Positions 24,581 through 33,518 of a stretch of DNA of 33,805 bases are shown here, in pieces. Source of the DNA: Opitutales bacterium (lineage in GTDB: Bacteria; Verrucomicrobiota; Verrucomicrobiia; Opitutales; JAJFLR01); assembly GCA_021772565.1 (NCBI GenBank), contig JAJFLR010000040.1:1-33805 (forward strand), written 5' to 3'. The notes beneath the pieces were generated by a model that had not been told where the DNA came from, searched no databases, and was given only the letters and a program-made list of their open reading frames with translations. Position 1 is the first letter of the stretch, and each line of letters opens with the position of its first letter. A program made the position numbers and the translations under genes.

Positions 24581-26590
24581 ATGAAAAATAAAGTAATTCT
24601 AATAGGTTGGGACGCTGCAGATTGGCATTTTATTAATCCTCTGTTAAAAGAAAATAAAATGCCTTGCCTGGAAAAATTTATCAGCGAGGGCATCCATGGA
24701 AATATCGCAAGTATACAACCGATGCTCTCACCGATGCTCTGGACATCAATAGCCACAGGCAAACGAGGAGATAGCCATGGAATCCACGGATTTGTAGAGC
24801 CATCAGATGATGGTCAATCAATAAGACCTGCAACCAGTTCATCTCGAAAATGCAAAGCTATATGGAATATCTTAAATCAAAATAAATTACGTTGTAATAT
24901 TGTAAATTGGTTTGCCAGTCATCCTGCTGAAAATATCAATGGTTATATCGTTAGTAACTTATATCCTGATTGGGATAGTTCGGGTAAATTCCCCAGTCTA
25001 CAAACAAGTGGTATAATTAATTCTTCATTACTTGAATCAGAATTATCTGAACTTAGATTACTTCCATCAGATATCAATTCTGAAGAAATTCAAATGTTTA
25101 TCCCAAATTTAGCATCCATTGATTTATCAATTGATAAGCGTCCCTATCAATTACAACAACTGCTAGCAAAAACGGCTTCTATCCATAATGCCGCAACTTA
25201 TTTGCTGAGTAAAAAAGATTGGGATTTTACAGCAATTTATTATGGAGCTATAGACCAATTTGGCCATGAGTTTATGCAGTATCACCCACCAAAGCTAAAT
25301 GAGGTCAACAATCAAGACTTCGAAAATTATAAATATGTTATGGAAAATATTTATCGCTATCACGATATGATGTTACATGGATTATTACAAAATATCGATA
25401 GCTCTACAAATATTATAATCGTTAGTGACCATGGTTACATTTCTAACGAATTAAGACCAAAAATGGAGTCTGCAAGAAAACTTCCGGAATCATGCCATCG
25501 TTATTTTGGAATTGCCTGTGCTAACGGACCTGATTTCAAAAAAGGAGAAAAACTATATGGTGCAACTATTCTGGATGTGACACCTACAATATTGTCGCTT
25601 TTTGATCTTCCTGTTGGAGATGATATGGAGGGTCGAATTTGGCAAGAGACTTTTGATAATCCTAATAATATTAAAAGAACATTAAGCTGGGAACTAGTCC
25701 CGGGCAAAGATGGGATGCATTCAGAAAATTTGAAGAATGATCCGATTGAAATGCAGTCATTATTACAACAATTCATTGATCTCGGATATATTGATGAGCC
25801 TTCGAAAGATATTAAAGATACAATAGATAATGTTATTCGTGATCAAAAAACTAACCTGGCAAGATCTTTAATTGATAGCGGGAAAATTGATCAAGCCATA
25901 CCATTACTAGAATTTTTGTATCAATCATATTCAAATGAAATTTATTATATTACAAAATTAGTTGAATGTTATATCCAGACAGACGATCTCAACAATGCCA
26001 GAAAATACTTAAATATACTAAAACAAAAAGGAAACAATTCCAACGCTTATGTATATTTATTGGAAGGTAGCTTAGCCATGGCTCAAAACAAAGCTGACCA
26101 AGCGGTTAAAAGCTTTAATACCGCACTCGCAGAATCCGATAGTAATGCAATTCTGTTAAATAATCTGATTGGCCGAGCCTATTTAATTCTTAATAAATTT
26201 GAGCTGGCTAAAAAAGCTTACACTAAAGTTTTGCAAATAGAACCGGAAAATCCGTTTGCACATAATGGATTGGCACAATCTTACATTGCTACTAAAAATT
26301 ACAAAAAAGCTGTGGAGCATTCTCTTGATGCCGTTGGATTACTCCATTTTTTTCCGGCTGCACATTATCACCTCGGTGTCGCTCTTGCAGAAATTGGAAA
26401 ACCAATCGATGCTATTAGTGCATTTGAAGTTTGTTTACCAATGGCCAAACAAAAATCCCAAGTACATTATTGGTTAAGTAAACTTTATCAAATAAATGAT
26501 CTTGATCACGAAAAATCAAAAATTCACAAGCGATTAGCCGCTTCAGAAAATAAGAAAAATAAATTCTTCTTTATCAATAAAGATAGTTGA
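24581..26590 (+). CDS. Alkaline-phosphatase-superfamily phosphodiesterase fused to TPR repeats
   Basis: A protein of 669 residues. The N-terminal catalytic domain is of the nucleotide pyrophosphatase/phosphodiesterase branch: GWDAADW (metal Asp11), SPMLWTSIATG (nucleophile probably Ser50), DSHGIHGF, YGAIDQFGHEFM, VSDHGY, and TILDVTPTILSLFDLP. From about residue 420 come TPR units: ARSLIDSGKIDQAIPLLEFL, VYLLEGSLAMAQNKADQAVKSF, IGRAYLILNKFELAKKAY and GLAQSYIATKNYKKAVEHS. There is no signal peptide, so the protein appears cytoplasmic. This fusion is frequent in the PVC group; its substrate is not known. The TPR part probably recruits a protein partner. It ends 3 bp from the convergent PEP-CTERM gene. 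Confidence 0.85.
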   Translation: MKNKVILIGWDAADWHFINPLLKENKMPCLEKFISEGIHGNIASIQPMLSPMLWTSIATGKRGDSHGIHGFVEPSDDGQSIRPATSSSRKCKAIWNILNQNKLRCNIVNWFASHPAENINGYIVSNLYPDWDSSGKFPSLQTSGIINSSLLESELSELRLLPSDINSEEIQMFIPNLASIDLSIDKRPYQLQQLLAKTASIHNAATYLLSKKDWDFTAIYYGAIDQFGHEFMQYHPPKLNEVNNQDFENYKYVMENIYRYHDMMLHGLLQNIDSSTNIIIVSDHGYISNELRPKMESARKLPESCHRYFGIACANGPDFKKGEKLYGATILDVTPTILSLFDLPVGDDMEGRIWQETFDNPNNIKRTLSWELVPGKDGMHSENLKNDPIEMQSLLQQFIDLGYIDEPSKDIKDTIDNVIRDQKTNLARSLIDSGKIDQAIPLLEFLYQSYSNEIYYITKLVECYIQTDDLNNARKYLNILKQKGNNSNAYVYLLEGSLAMAQNKADQAVKSFNTALAESDSNAILLNNLIGRAYLILNKFELAKKAYTKVLQIEPENPFAHNGLAQSYIATKNYKKAVEHSLDAVGLLHFFPAAHYHLGVALAEIGKPIDAISAFEVCLPMAKQKSQVHYWLSKLYQINDLDHEKSKIHKRLAASENKKNKFFFINKDS

Positions 26591-26593
26591 AAT

Positions 26594-27283
26594 TTATTTT
26601 TTTGAAATCGACTTGCGCGCTTTTAATCCTGCAGCGCCTAGTGCTAACAGCCCTAATCCTATTGAATAAGTCGAAGGCTCAGGTATCTGTCCCGCATTTA
26701 TAGTACCTCCTGAAGTTTCATATCCATAATTAGAAACAGTCACTGTCCAATTATTATCGGTAGTACTATCAATTAAAATCTCAATCCATCCTAAAAGACC
26801 ACCACTGGTTTTTATTCCAAGATAACGTTGAGCTATATTAAAAGAATTTGTAGATTCAGTGGCTAAGAACGGCCCATCTTCAAGAGGATTAGTATTTGAA
26901 GATTCAAATGCAGTCCGACCTACAAGTTCACTTTTTATTAAACTACCATTTGTAAATGATGTCATTGGATTAGCAACATAACCTATGTTCCCTGCATAAA
27001 CACTACTAAATAATTTAGCCCCATTAAGTTGCTGCATTCTAAAACTGTCTACAGCCACAGCAGAAGAATATAAAGTAAAATCAAAATCATCATTACTATC
27101 ACCATCAATATCAATCGCATTTGCATTAGTTACAGTCCCACCAGGTCCAAAACTAAGACTAGCATCCCCGATTGATATGTTAGCTACAGTTGCATTACCC
27201 AAAGTAAAAGCACCTAAACTGGCAGCCGTTGAATATTTTAATACACGATTATTTATTTTTGCAGAAAGACTAATTTTTTTCAT
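26594..27283 (-). CDS. PEP-CTERM sorting-signal protein
   Basis: 229 residues from the start MKKISLSAKI, preferred over an ATG 18 bases upstream because it begins a normal signal peptide. The mature part is rich in Ser, Thr, Asn and Gly, with strand-like segments and an Asp-rich stretch (DIDGDSNDDFDF). The C-terminus is a PEP-CTERM anchor: IPEPSTY, a hydrophobic helix (SIGLGLLALGAAGL), then a basic cluster (KARKSISKK). Such proteins are cleaved by an exosortase and delivered to the surface or exopolysaccharide matrix. No exosortase gene is in the window. Function of the mature protein is unknown. Confidence 0.85.
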   Translation of the reverse strand: MKKISLSAKINNRVLKYSTAASLGAFTLGNATVANISIGDASLSFGPGGTVTNANAIDIDGDSNDDFDFTLYSSAVAVDSFRMQQLNGAKLFSSVYAGNIGYVANPMTSFTNGSLIKSELVGRTAFESSNTNPLEDGPFLATESTNSFNIAQRYLGIKTSGGLLGWIEILIDSTTDNNWTVTVSNYGYETSGGTINAGQIPEPSTYSIGLGLLALGAAGLKARKSISKK

Positions 27284-27413
27284 AGTTAGAAATATAATCA
27301 TAAATTAATGATACAGTCAAGCGGAAGGTAATGTTAATAAGTCTATAAGGTATTAAATACCTTAAATATAACAACTGCAAATTGGTTAATAACTGAAAAA
27401 ACCTATGTTTTTA

Positions 27414-27563
27414 TCACTCCTTTTCATCAGGAGTCTCCAACTCAAATCCATGCAATTTTTCTGACTCTTCAGGCGTTGTAAATACTTTAAAAAGACACCA
27501 GCCAAACAATAGAGTTACAGATCCAACTGACATTATCATAACTATCCATCCTCCTATCGACAT
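27414..27563 (-). CDS. Small single-pass partner of NSS transporter (MetS-like)
   Basis: 49 residues starting MSIGGWIVMIMS. One membrane helix at about 5-27 (GWIVMIMSVGSVTLLFGWCLF) is followed by an acidic cytosolic tail (TPEESEKLHGFELETPDEKE). It begins 8 bases after the stop of the NSS transporter gene on the same strand, so the two are surely co-transcribed. Some bacterial NSS transporters, such as the methionine/alanine importer MetP, need a tiny single-helix subunit (MetS) encoded immediately downstream; this gene fits that position and shape. Its length and acidic tail differ from the shortest MetS forms. Confidence 0.7.
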   Translation of the reverse strand: MSIGGWIVMIMSVGSVTLLFGWCLFKVFTTPEESEKLHGFELETPDEKE

Positions 27564-27571
27564 ATCACAAA

Positions 27572-29296
27572 TTAATTAATTTTTTTAAATCTTTTGGCAA
27601 TTGAAACAACCAAGACCAGAAATACCGCTATTATAACTATCAAACCGACACTCATCTGTGCAACTTGATTGGATGATTCACCAATTAAATCTTTAACGTA
27701 CCCACTCACTTCACCTTTTTTTCCTGTCTCTAAATCATACCCAAAAACATTGGTTAAAACCCAAAAACCAAATATCGTTAGCAAAAATACAGGACAAATA
27801 TATTTCATAATAATTTTGAAAAATTCTGGAATTTTAATTACAGAACCTTTATGTGCTTCCGCATATCCTTTTTCGATGCCAAATACCCACGCAAAAATAA
27901 TAATTTGGATAGTCGCTAAAACAAAAATTAAAAATGTCCCAACCCAGAAATCCAATGTATTTAACGCTTTAACATCCTTACTGAAATAAACTACAAAAAA
28001 ACAACCCAGCCCTGTTATCAATCCAAGAAATGCAACCGATTGTTTTCTGTTAATTTCAAGTGCTTCTTCCAGGAATGCTATTCCAGGTTGCAGCATTGAA
28101 AGAGAGCTAGTTACAGCTGCCAAAAACAGTAAAAAGAAAAAAAGAAAGCCAAATAGCATTCCAATCGGCATCACAGAAAAAACCATAGGTAAAACATTAA
28201 ACCCAAAACCAAATGTGCCCATACCGGCAACTCCGGCTACACCAAGAAATGCAAAACCTGCCGGCACAGTTATTAATCCTCCAAGTGCGACTTCACAAAA
28301 TTCATTTGTACTGGTTGCAGCCAATCCACTAAGAACAACATCATCATTTTCCTTTAAGTAACTTGCATAAGTAATAATTACACCAAAACCTATTGATAGA
28401 GAGAAAAAGATTTGCCCGGCAGCCTCCAACCATAGTTCTGGATTTTTTAATTGTGACCATATAGTTTTCTTATGTATCCGGAAATTTGAATTATTTTTTA
28501 TCTCAGTACGCTTTGCTTCAATGACTGCAGTCCCAACTAGTTCGCTTCCTTTACTCCACTCAAAACCCTCTTCACTTTCTATTTTTTCCTGAAGTAAAGT
28601 TTTATTGGGATTCCACATAAAACCAAGACCATTAACTACGTTGTTTTCTGGATTTTCTGCAACTGGTGATCCTAATGTAAGCACCCTGACCAGAATCACT
28701 ACGGCTAACATAAGTAGTGTCGGCATTGCATACTTACAAAATAATTCTATGCCTTTTGAAATTCCTCGATAAATCAGGAAAAAATTTAGAATAAAAACAA
28801 TTAACAAATAGCCGCCAACTTGCGACGTACCAAAACCGATTGCTGATCCATTTTCTGAATATCCGATAAACTTTTGCCAAAAACTGCCAGATGCATCAAC
28901 CGTTTTAAAATCCATATTGCCCAACAAAAAATTCACTGAGTATCCTAGACACCAAGCTTCTATATATACATAATACATGTAGATCACAACTGGAATTATG
29001 ACCCCAATTATTCCGCAATATTTAGCGACTGGGTGTTTCCAAATGACATTAAAAATTCCGGGACTGGAATTAAACCCCCTTTGTCCACCATAGCGACCCA
29101 TTGCCCATTCAGCCCAACAGATGGGTAACCCTATTATTAACAGTGAAAGGAAATAGGCCAACATAAATGCCCCGCCTCCAAACTCTGCTGCTTTACCTGG
29201 AAAACGCAAAAAATTCCCCAGACCCACTGCACTTCCAGCAACAGCTAAAATTACACCAATTCTTGAATTCCAGGCCTCATTTTGTTTGCTCGACAT
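27572..29296 (-). CDS. Sodium:neurotransmitter symporter (NSS/SNF) family transporter
   Basis: A polytopic membrane protein of 574 residues. The first helix has the family signature AVAGSAVGLGNFLRFPGKAAEFGGGAF (residues 17-43), including the unwound Na+/substrate site (split here for reading). PICWAEWAMGRYGG and the later IGFGVIITYASYLKEND (helix 6 region) also match. The usual 12-helix count seems complete. Substrates in bacteria are amino acids with Na+; which one cannot be told. A 60-80 residue insert rich in charge (about 215-285) separates helices 5 and 6, longer than in LeuT. The downstream 49-residue gene suggests a MetP/MetS-like pair. Confidence 0.9.
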   Translation of the reverse strand: MSSKQNEAWNSRIGVILAVAGSAVGLGNFLRFPGKAAEFGGGAFMLAYFLSLLIIGLPICWAEWAMGRYGGQRGFNSSPGIFNVIWKHPVAKYCGIIGVIIPVVIYMYYVYIEAWCLGYSVNFLLGNMDFKTVDASGSFWQKFIGYSENGSAIGFGTSQVGGYLLIVFILNFFLIYRGISKGIELFCKYAMPTLLMLAVVILVRVLTLGSPVAENPENNVVNGLGFMWNPNKTLLQEKIESEEGFEWSKGSELVGTAVIEAKRTEIKNNSNFRIHKKTIWSQLKNPELWLEAAGQIFFSLSIGFGVIITYASYLKENDDVVLSGLAATSTNEFCEVALGGLITVPAGFAFLGVAGVAGMGTFGFGFNVLPMVFSVMPIGMLFGFLFFFLLFLAAVTSSLSMLQPGIAFLEEALEINRKQSVAFLGLITGLGCFFVVYFSKDVKALNTLDFWVGTFLIFVLATIQIIIFAWVFGIEKGYAEAHKGSVIKIPEFFKIIMKYICPVFLLTIFGFWVLTNVFGYDLETGKKGEVSGYVKDLIGESSNQVAQMSVGLIVIIAVFLVLVVSIAKRFKKIN

Positions 29297-29392
29297 ATTA
29301 AGGGGCTATTCAAATTGTAAATTGCTACTTTGCCAGAAAAAAAACAATCTAGTGCAATATAAATGAAAAAATGATTTATCAAATGAAATCAA

Positions 29393-30505
29393 GTGACAAG
29401 AATTGATCGACATATTTTTACTGAGTGGCTCGTTGCATTTTCAATAACAATTGGTGCAACACTCAGTATTTTAATACTGGAAGACATTCAGGATAATATG
29501 CAAGATCTACGAGGGTACGGTGCCAGTTCACAAAGTATAATTTATTATTATATTATATTGACCCCAAGTCTACTCTCTAGCGTCATCCCGATTTCTCTAA
29601 TAATATCAATATTATTTAGCCTTGGTAATCTCCATCGAAATAATGAAATTATAGCTATGCGTGCTGCAGGCATGAGTTTGTGGCGTATCTCAAGAACTCT
29701 TTGGCTGGTTGGGGCTATTTTTAGTTTTCTACTTTTATACTTAAACTCATTTCTAATACCATGGTCGGTCGAAAAATCGAATCTGCTACTTGAAAATTAT
29801 TCATATGCTAACGAACTTAAAGACAACGAGGAGGAACAGGTTGGACTGCATTATAATCTGGCTTTTTATAACCACAAAGATCATCGCATGTGGTTTTTCA
29901 ATCGATTCAGCAACTTTAACTACAGAGGGTATGGAGTAACGGTTTCTACTCTCGATTCTGAAAATCGAGAAATATCAAGAATTTTAGCCAAAGAGGCTTA
30001 TTTTGATGACATTGATGGGTATTGGGTTTTTAATTGGGGTCGTGAAGTAACGTTTAATCCTGAAGAAGGTGATGCCATTAAATCGCTCCCATTTGAAGAA
30101 ATAAAAATGACTGCATTTATTGAGGATCCCAAACTGATGAAGACCCTCGAAAAGCGTCCAAAAGATTTATCACTTTTTGAGCTCTCGAATATCCTCGAAA
30201 AAGTAAAAGAAGAAGACAACAGCCAAATTCGCGCATACGCAGTGCGTTATCACGCAATTTGGGCAAGTCCACTGAGTTGTTTAATTGTAGTCGGATTGGC
30301 CGTTCCTTTTGCTGTAGCAGGTGTCAGAGTTAATCCGATAATTGGAGTATCAAAATCGATGATCCTGTTTCTGCTTTATTTCTTAATGGCAAATATAAGT
30401 TCAGTTCTAGGAGAACGTGCCGTTATTGATCCAATATTAGCAGCTTGGTTACCTAACGCATTAATACTATTGGTCGGATTAATTTACCATAGAAATATGA
30501 AATAA
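29393..30505 (+). CDS. LptF/LptG-family lipopolysaccharide export permease
   Basis: A protein of 370 residues beginning at GTG (MTRIDRHIFTEWLVAF); nearby upstream ATGs are out of frame or run into a stop. It has the YjgP/YjgQ layout: two or three N-terminal membrane helices with IIAMRAAGMSLWRI in the coupling region (about 87-100), a periplasmic beta-jellyroll (about 140-270), then three C-terminal helices (GLAVPFAVAG... and ILAAWLPNALILLVGLIY). LptF and LptG with LptB2 extract LPS from the inner membrane. Only one of the two permeases is here and I cannot decide which. It is divergent from the NSS gene (96-bp gap) and is followed immediately by a miniature element. Confidence 0.85.
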   Translation: MTRIDRHIFTEWLVAFSITIGATLSILILEDIQDNMQDLRGYGASSQSIIYYYIILTPSLLSSVIPISLIISILFSLGNLHRNNEIIAMRAAGMSLWRISRTLWLVGAIFSFLLLYLNSFLIPWSVEKSNLLLENYSYANELKDNEEEQVGLHYNLAFYNHKDHRMWFFNRFSNFNYRGYGVTVSTLDSENREISRILAKEAYFDDIDGYWVFNWGREVTFNPEEGDAIKSLPFEEIKMTAFIEDPKLMKTLEKRPKDLSLFELSNILEKVKEEDNSQIRAYAVRYHAIWASPLSCLIVVGLAVPFAVAGVRVNPIIGVSKSMILFLLYFLMANISSVLGERAVIDPILAAWLPNALILLVGLIYHRNMK

Positions 30506-30740
30506 TATAGCATCTGCCATAATAAATTTGGTAGGGATGCATCTCCGAGGCATCCGCGGCTTAATTGAGGTTACTGATATAGATGTGAAATCACGGACGA
30601 CTGGGGACAGTCGTCCCTACCCAATCTACTGTAATCGAGTTGTTATTGGATTTGCCAAATTAATTTAAAAAAAGATTTTTCCGTTATTTCGGTACCAAGT
30701 TGAAAACGACATCTTCCAATTTCTAATGGCAGATGCTATA
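30506..30740. mobile_element. 235-bp miniature element with TATAGCATCTGCC inverted ends
   Basis: It begins TATAGCATCTGCCATAATAA and ends TTCTAATGGCAGATGCTATA, terminal inverted repeats of about 24 bp with few mismatches. The interior has hairpins (GGACGACTGGGGACAGTCGTCC at 30596-30617) and the dispersed ACCAAGTTGAAAACGACATC core (30684-30740). It starts at the base right after the lptG stop codon, so its hairpins could serve as that gene's 3' end. The terminal TA may be a TA target duplication, but this is not proven. Confidence 0.6.
30684..30740 (+). repeat. Dispersed repeat, core ACCAAGTTGAAAACGACATC, copy 3
   Basis: The same sequence as 151-207 with few differences (CTAATGG for TTATGG). 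Here it forms the right end of the 235-bp element, which suggests that the copies at 127-207 and 6086-6166 are ends or fragments of the same element family. Confidence 0.75.
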
Positions 30741-30921
30741 ATACATAATTTATATATAACATGATAAGTAAAAATTACGATAAAATTATCGCTCGGCGGC
30801 ATCGTAATCGAGGTAGCAAATTGTATTGTATAATATTGTTCAATCTAACGATGTCGGCCAGGTTGCTTTCTTAGTCCCAGGTGTATAGCAATTTGCAAAA
30901 ATTTTTGACCAAAAAAAAGTA

Positions 30922-31019
30922 GTCGTAGATCACCACAGCACTTTGTGCTTCGAGATGACATTGGGTAATATGTTGTCATTGCGAGTGCTGCGCAAGCAGT
31001 GTGCGGCAATCCATCTGAC
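30922..31019 (+). repeat. Paired REP-like palindromes (unit A + unit B)
   Basis: Unit A (30922-30959) reads GTCGTAGATCACC to GAGATGAC. Unit B (30974-31019) reads TGTCATTGCGAG, inner stem TGCTGC-gcaa-GCAGTG, then GCAATCCATCTGAC. It has the same order and spacing plan as 24-123. The IS21 element begins 4 bp after its end. Confidence 0.7.
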
Positions 31020-31110
31020 TTATGTTAGCGACGGCGTGAAAACGGAGTAAAACTACCGGTTTGAAAATCTGACGTAAAAATAGCGGTTTCAAATTGGAGA
31101 TTATTTTTAT

Positions 31111-31848
31111 TTAATCGTTTATTCGCTTTTTCATTCTGTAGCTTTTACCTTCGATTAAAACTGTTTCGGCATGGTGCAGGATGCGGTCCAGGACTGCTGA
31201 GGTGATGGTGCTGTCATTGTTGAATATTGTTGGCCAATCTTTGAACGCTTTGTTTGTCGTTAGTATTATTGAGCCTTGTTCATAGCGTTGACTGATTACC
31301 TGAAAGAGGTAATTGGCGCCTCTTTGGTCGATTGGCAGATAACCGAGTTCATCGAGTATGAGCAATTGCGGCTTTTGGTATTTTTTTAATTCTTCTTTTA
31401 GTCTGCCTTGTTTTTGTGCTGTATTGAGGGTGTTGATTACGTCTATGGCATTGGCAAATAGGACGTGGTAACCTTTGAGGCAGGCTTTATATCCTATTGC
31501 GGTTGCCAGGTGAGTTTTGCCCAGTCCGACCGTTCCGAGGAATATGACATTGGCGTGTTCCGGTATAAAGCGCAGATGCATTAGGTATTCGATTTGTTCG
31601 CGGTTGATTTTTTCGGGCCAGTCCCATTTGAATTGGGTGTCTGTTTTTATGACGGGGAAGTGTGCTGCTTTAATTTTTCGTTGTATGCTTCGTTGTTGTT
31701 TTTCTTCCCATTCGCCGCGCACGAGTTCGTGCAGGTATTCCAGATGGCTTGTTTTTTTGTGTATCGCTTCTTTGGCTAACGCTTCGTAGTGTTTTAATAG
31801 GTAGCCGAGTTTGAGGCCGGTTAATTGTGTTTCCAGTTTTTTATGCAT
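31111..31848 (-). CDS. istB: IS21 helper ATPase IstB
   Basis: A DnaA/DnaC-like AAA+ ATPase of 245 residues from the start MHKKLETQL, whose ATG overlaps the istA stop by 8 bases; an in-frame ATG at 31872 would add 8 residues. Walker A is GTVGLGKTH and Walker B is LLILDELGYLP, with the typical IstB stretch RGANYLFQVISQRYEQGSIILTTNKAF. The ATPase assembles on target DNA and activates the IstA transposase. Size and motifs are normal, so it is probably functional. Confidence 0.9.
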   Translation of the reverse strand: MHKKLETQLTGLKLGYLLKHYEALAKEAIHKKTSHLEYLHELVRGEWEEKQQRSIQRKIKAAHFPVIKTDTQFKWDWPEKINREQIEYLMHLRFIPEHANVIFLGTVGLGKTHLATAIGYKACLKGYHVLFANAIDVINTLNTAQKQGRLKEELKKYQKPQLLILDELGYLPIDQRGANYLFQVISQRYEQGSIILTTNKAFKDWPTIFNNDSTITSAVLDRILHHAETVLIEGKSYRMKKRIND

Positions 31849-33319
31849 TTTCGTTTTCTGTTTTATTTTCATATATGGATAAGTCGTTTTGCGGGATTTG
31901 TATTTCGAGTAGGTCGCTTTTGCGGGTTAGGTGTAAGGGTCCGGGTTTTTCTAGCGGGTGGGCTCTTTGTTCGAGGATGTTGGCGATGTATTCGCTGCTG
32001 TAGGCTGCCAGTTCACAGGCGTCTTCGATGGCTTGCGCGACTTTTTGCGGGGTGTATATTTCGGTTAGAGCTATGATTTTGCGTAGGTGGTGCATGGGGT
32101 TGAGTCTGCGGTTTTTCATTTCTGCATAGAACTTTTCCGATTGGCAACTGAGGGTGATGAATCGTTGCAGCAGTTTTTGATCTTTGGCTTTTCGGCGTTG
32201 GCATAGGAGTGCTCTAACGTGATCGGGGTTTTCGATATCCATATGGCGTTGATAACTGCGTATGTGTTCGGCGATCAAATTACTTTGGTTATAGATCAAT
32301 AGTTTTTCGGGATATATTCTCATTTGCAGGCGTTGCGATGCGTATTCGGCGGGAATTGAATAACGGTTGGTATCGAGTGTGATGCGAAAGGAGGCGTTGG
32401 CTTTTACTAACACGTGTCTGCTGACATCGTAGTCATGCAGGGCTAACGGCTGTAGACTTGCCTTTTCGGTCTGGAACAGGTCGATCGGTTTTTTCTGGGT
32501 TTCTCTATGCACTCGTACGTTGGCGGTTTGTTCGAGCCAGCGTTTGGCTTGTTCGCACAGGATGTTAAAGTTGGTGGGGTTGAGGCCTTTTAACAGATTG
32601 TTTTTTACATAACCGACGGCTTTTTCTACTCGGCCTTTTTCATTGGCCTTGCGCACGTTGCAGGCAACCGGTTGAAAGCCGTAGTGCCGGGCAAAGTCCA
32701 GATAACGCGGGTTGTATTGCACCGCTTCCCCGGCTTTGTGGGTGATGACGCCGGTTTTGAGATTATCGATCATGATCTTTTCGGCAATGCCGCCAAAATA
32801 TTTGAAGGCGTTGAGGTGGCACTGAAGAAAGTGTTCCATTTTTTCTGAAAGGGTAAATTCGACATACATCATTCTCGACCAGGCTAATACCATGATAAAA
32901 AAACTGAGCCGCCTTCGGGTGTTTCCCACAGTTATTGATTTATAACTGCCCCAATCGACTTGAGCACATTCTCCCGGCGCAAAGGATAATTTCAAAAAAG
33001 CACCTTTGTACGATGGACGAACTTTGCCGACATATTCGCACAAAATTGAGTAGCCTCCCGCATAGCCTAACGTATGTATGCGGCTGAGGAGTTGTTGTGT
33101 GCTGTAAGCATGTTTTTCCAGCAAACGCTTTATCTCCGTTTTATACGGATCGAGTTTACTGCTGAACTTTCTGCCTTGTCGTGCCTGATAATTTTTGCAC
33201 TGCAGCCACTTCAATACCGTCTTTTCGTTCAGTCGTAATTCCCGGGCTATTTGACTCGGTTTTAAATGCTCGTGTTTGTAAAGATGATGGATCTGATTAT
33301 AGATGTGAAAACTAATCAT
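31841..33319 (-). CDS. istA: IS21 transposase IstA
   Basis: A protein of 492 residues. The N-terminal helix-turn-helix (LKPSQIARELRLNEKTVLKWL) is followed by a DDE catalytic core: Asp in CAQVDWGS, Asp in IMIDNLKTGV, Glu in KGRVEKAVGYV. A C-terminal beta domain then contains RITLDTNRYSIPAEYASQRL. Unlike the native genes, the start is preceded by a strong Shine-Dalgarno sequence, AAGGAGG, 5 bases before the ATG. The start overlaps the end of the small upstream frame by 8 bases (ATGATTAG). Confidence 0.9.
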   Translation of the reverse strand: MISFHIYNQIHHLYKHEHLKPSQIARELRLNEKTVLKWLQCKNYQARQGRKFSSKLDPYKTEIKRLLEKHAYSTQQLLSRIHTLGYAGGYSILCEYVGKVRPSYKGAFLKLSFAPGECAQVDWGSYKSITVGNTRRRLSFFIMVLAWSRMMYVEFTLSEKMEHFLQCHLNAFKYFGGIAEKIMIDNLKTGVITHKAGEAVQYNPRYLDFARHYGFQPVACNVRKANEKGRVEKAVGYVKNNLLKGLNPTNFNILCEQAKRWLEQTANVRVHRETQKKPIDLFQTEKASLQPLALHDYDVSRHVLVKANASFRITLDTNRYSIPAEYASQRLQMRIYPEKLLIYNQSNLIAEHIRSYQRHMDIENPDHVRALLCQRRKAKDQKLLQRFITLSCQSEKFYAEMKNRRLNPMHHLRKIIALTEIYTPQKVAQAIEDACELAAYSSEYIANILEQRAHPLEKPGPLHLTRKSDLLEIQIPQNDLSIYENKTENENA

Positions 33320-33497
33320 CGCTGCCTCCTTGCATTATTTGAGAAAATATTTCGCTCGCACTCATTGTTTTGGCAAAACGCTTTGTTTCCTCAATTTGAC
33401 GGCTCAACGCCAACACCTGATAAAAAGGATGTTCGTAAGCGATGAGATCGCGGCGTTGCAGATTCTCTCTTGCCTGTTGCAGCGCCTGAAAATCCAT
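33312..33497 (-). CDS. Small IS21-associated protein, unknown
   Basis: 61 residues from ATG (MDFQALQQARENLQ). Predicted helical and charged: RRDLIAYEHPFYQVLALSRQIEETKRF, then ASEIFSQIMQGGSDD. It ends in an 8-base overlap with istA, the same overlap as between istA and istB, which suggests translational coupling and a real gene of the element. It is not a standard IS21 component that I recognise. A TTG two codons upstream is an alternative start. Confidence 0.5.
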   Translation of the reverse strand: MDFQALQQARENLQRRDLIAYEHPFYQVLALSRQIEETKRFAKTMSASEIFSQIMQGGSDD

Positions 33498-33518
33498 CGG
33501 CAAATGAAAGGTGATTGA

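Noticed and set aside
31517-32076. Plus-strand open frames within istA/istB
   Set aside because: They are antisense shadows of the transposase genes, which carry full catalytic motifs.
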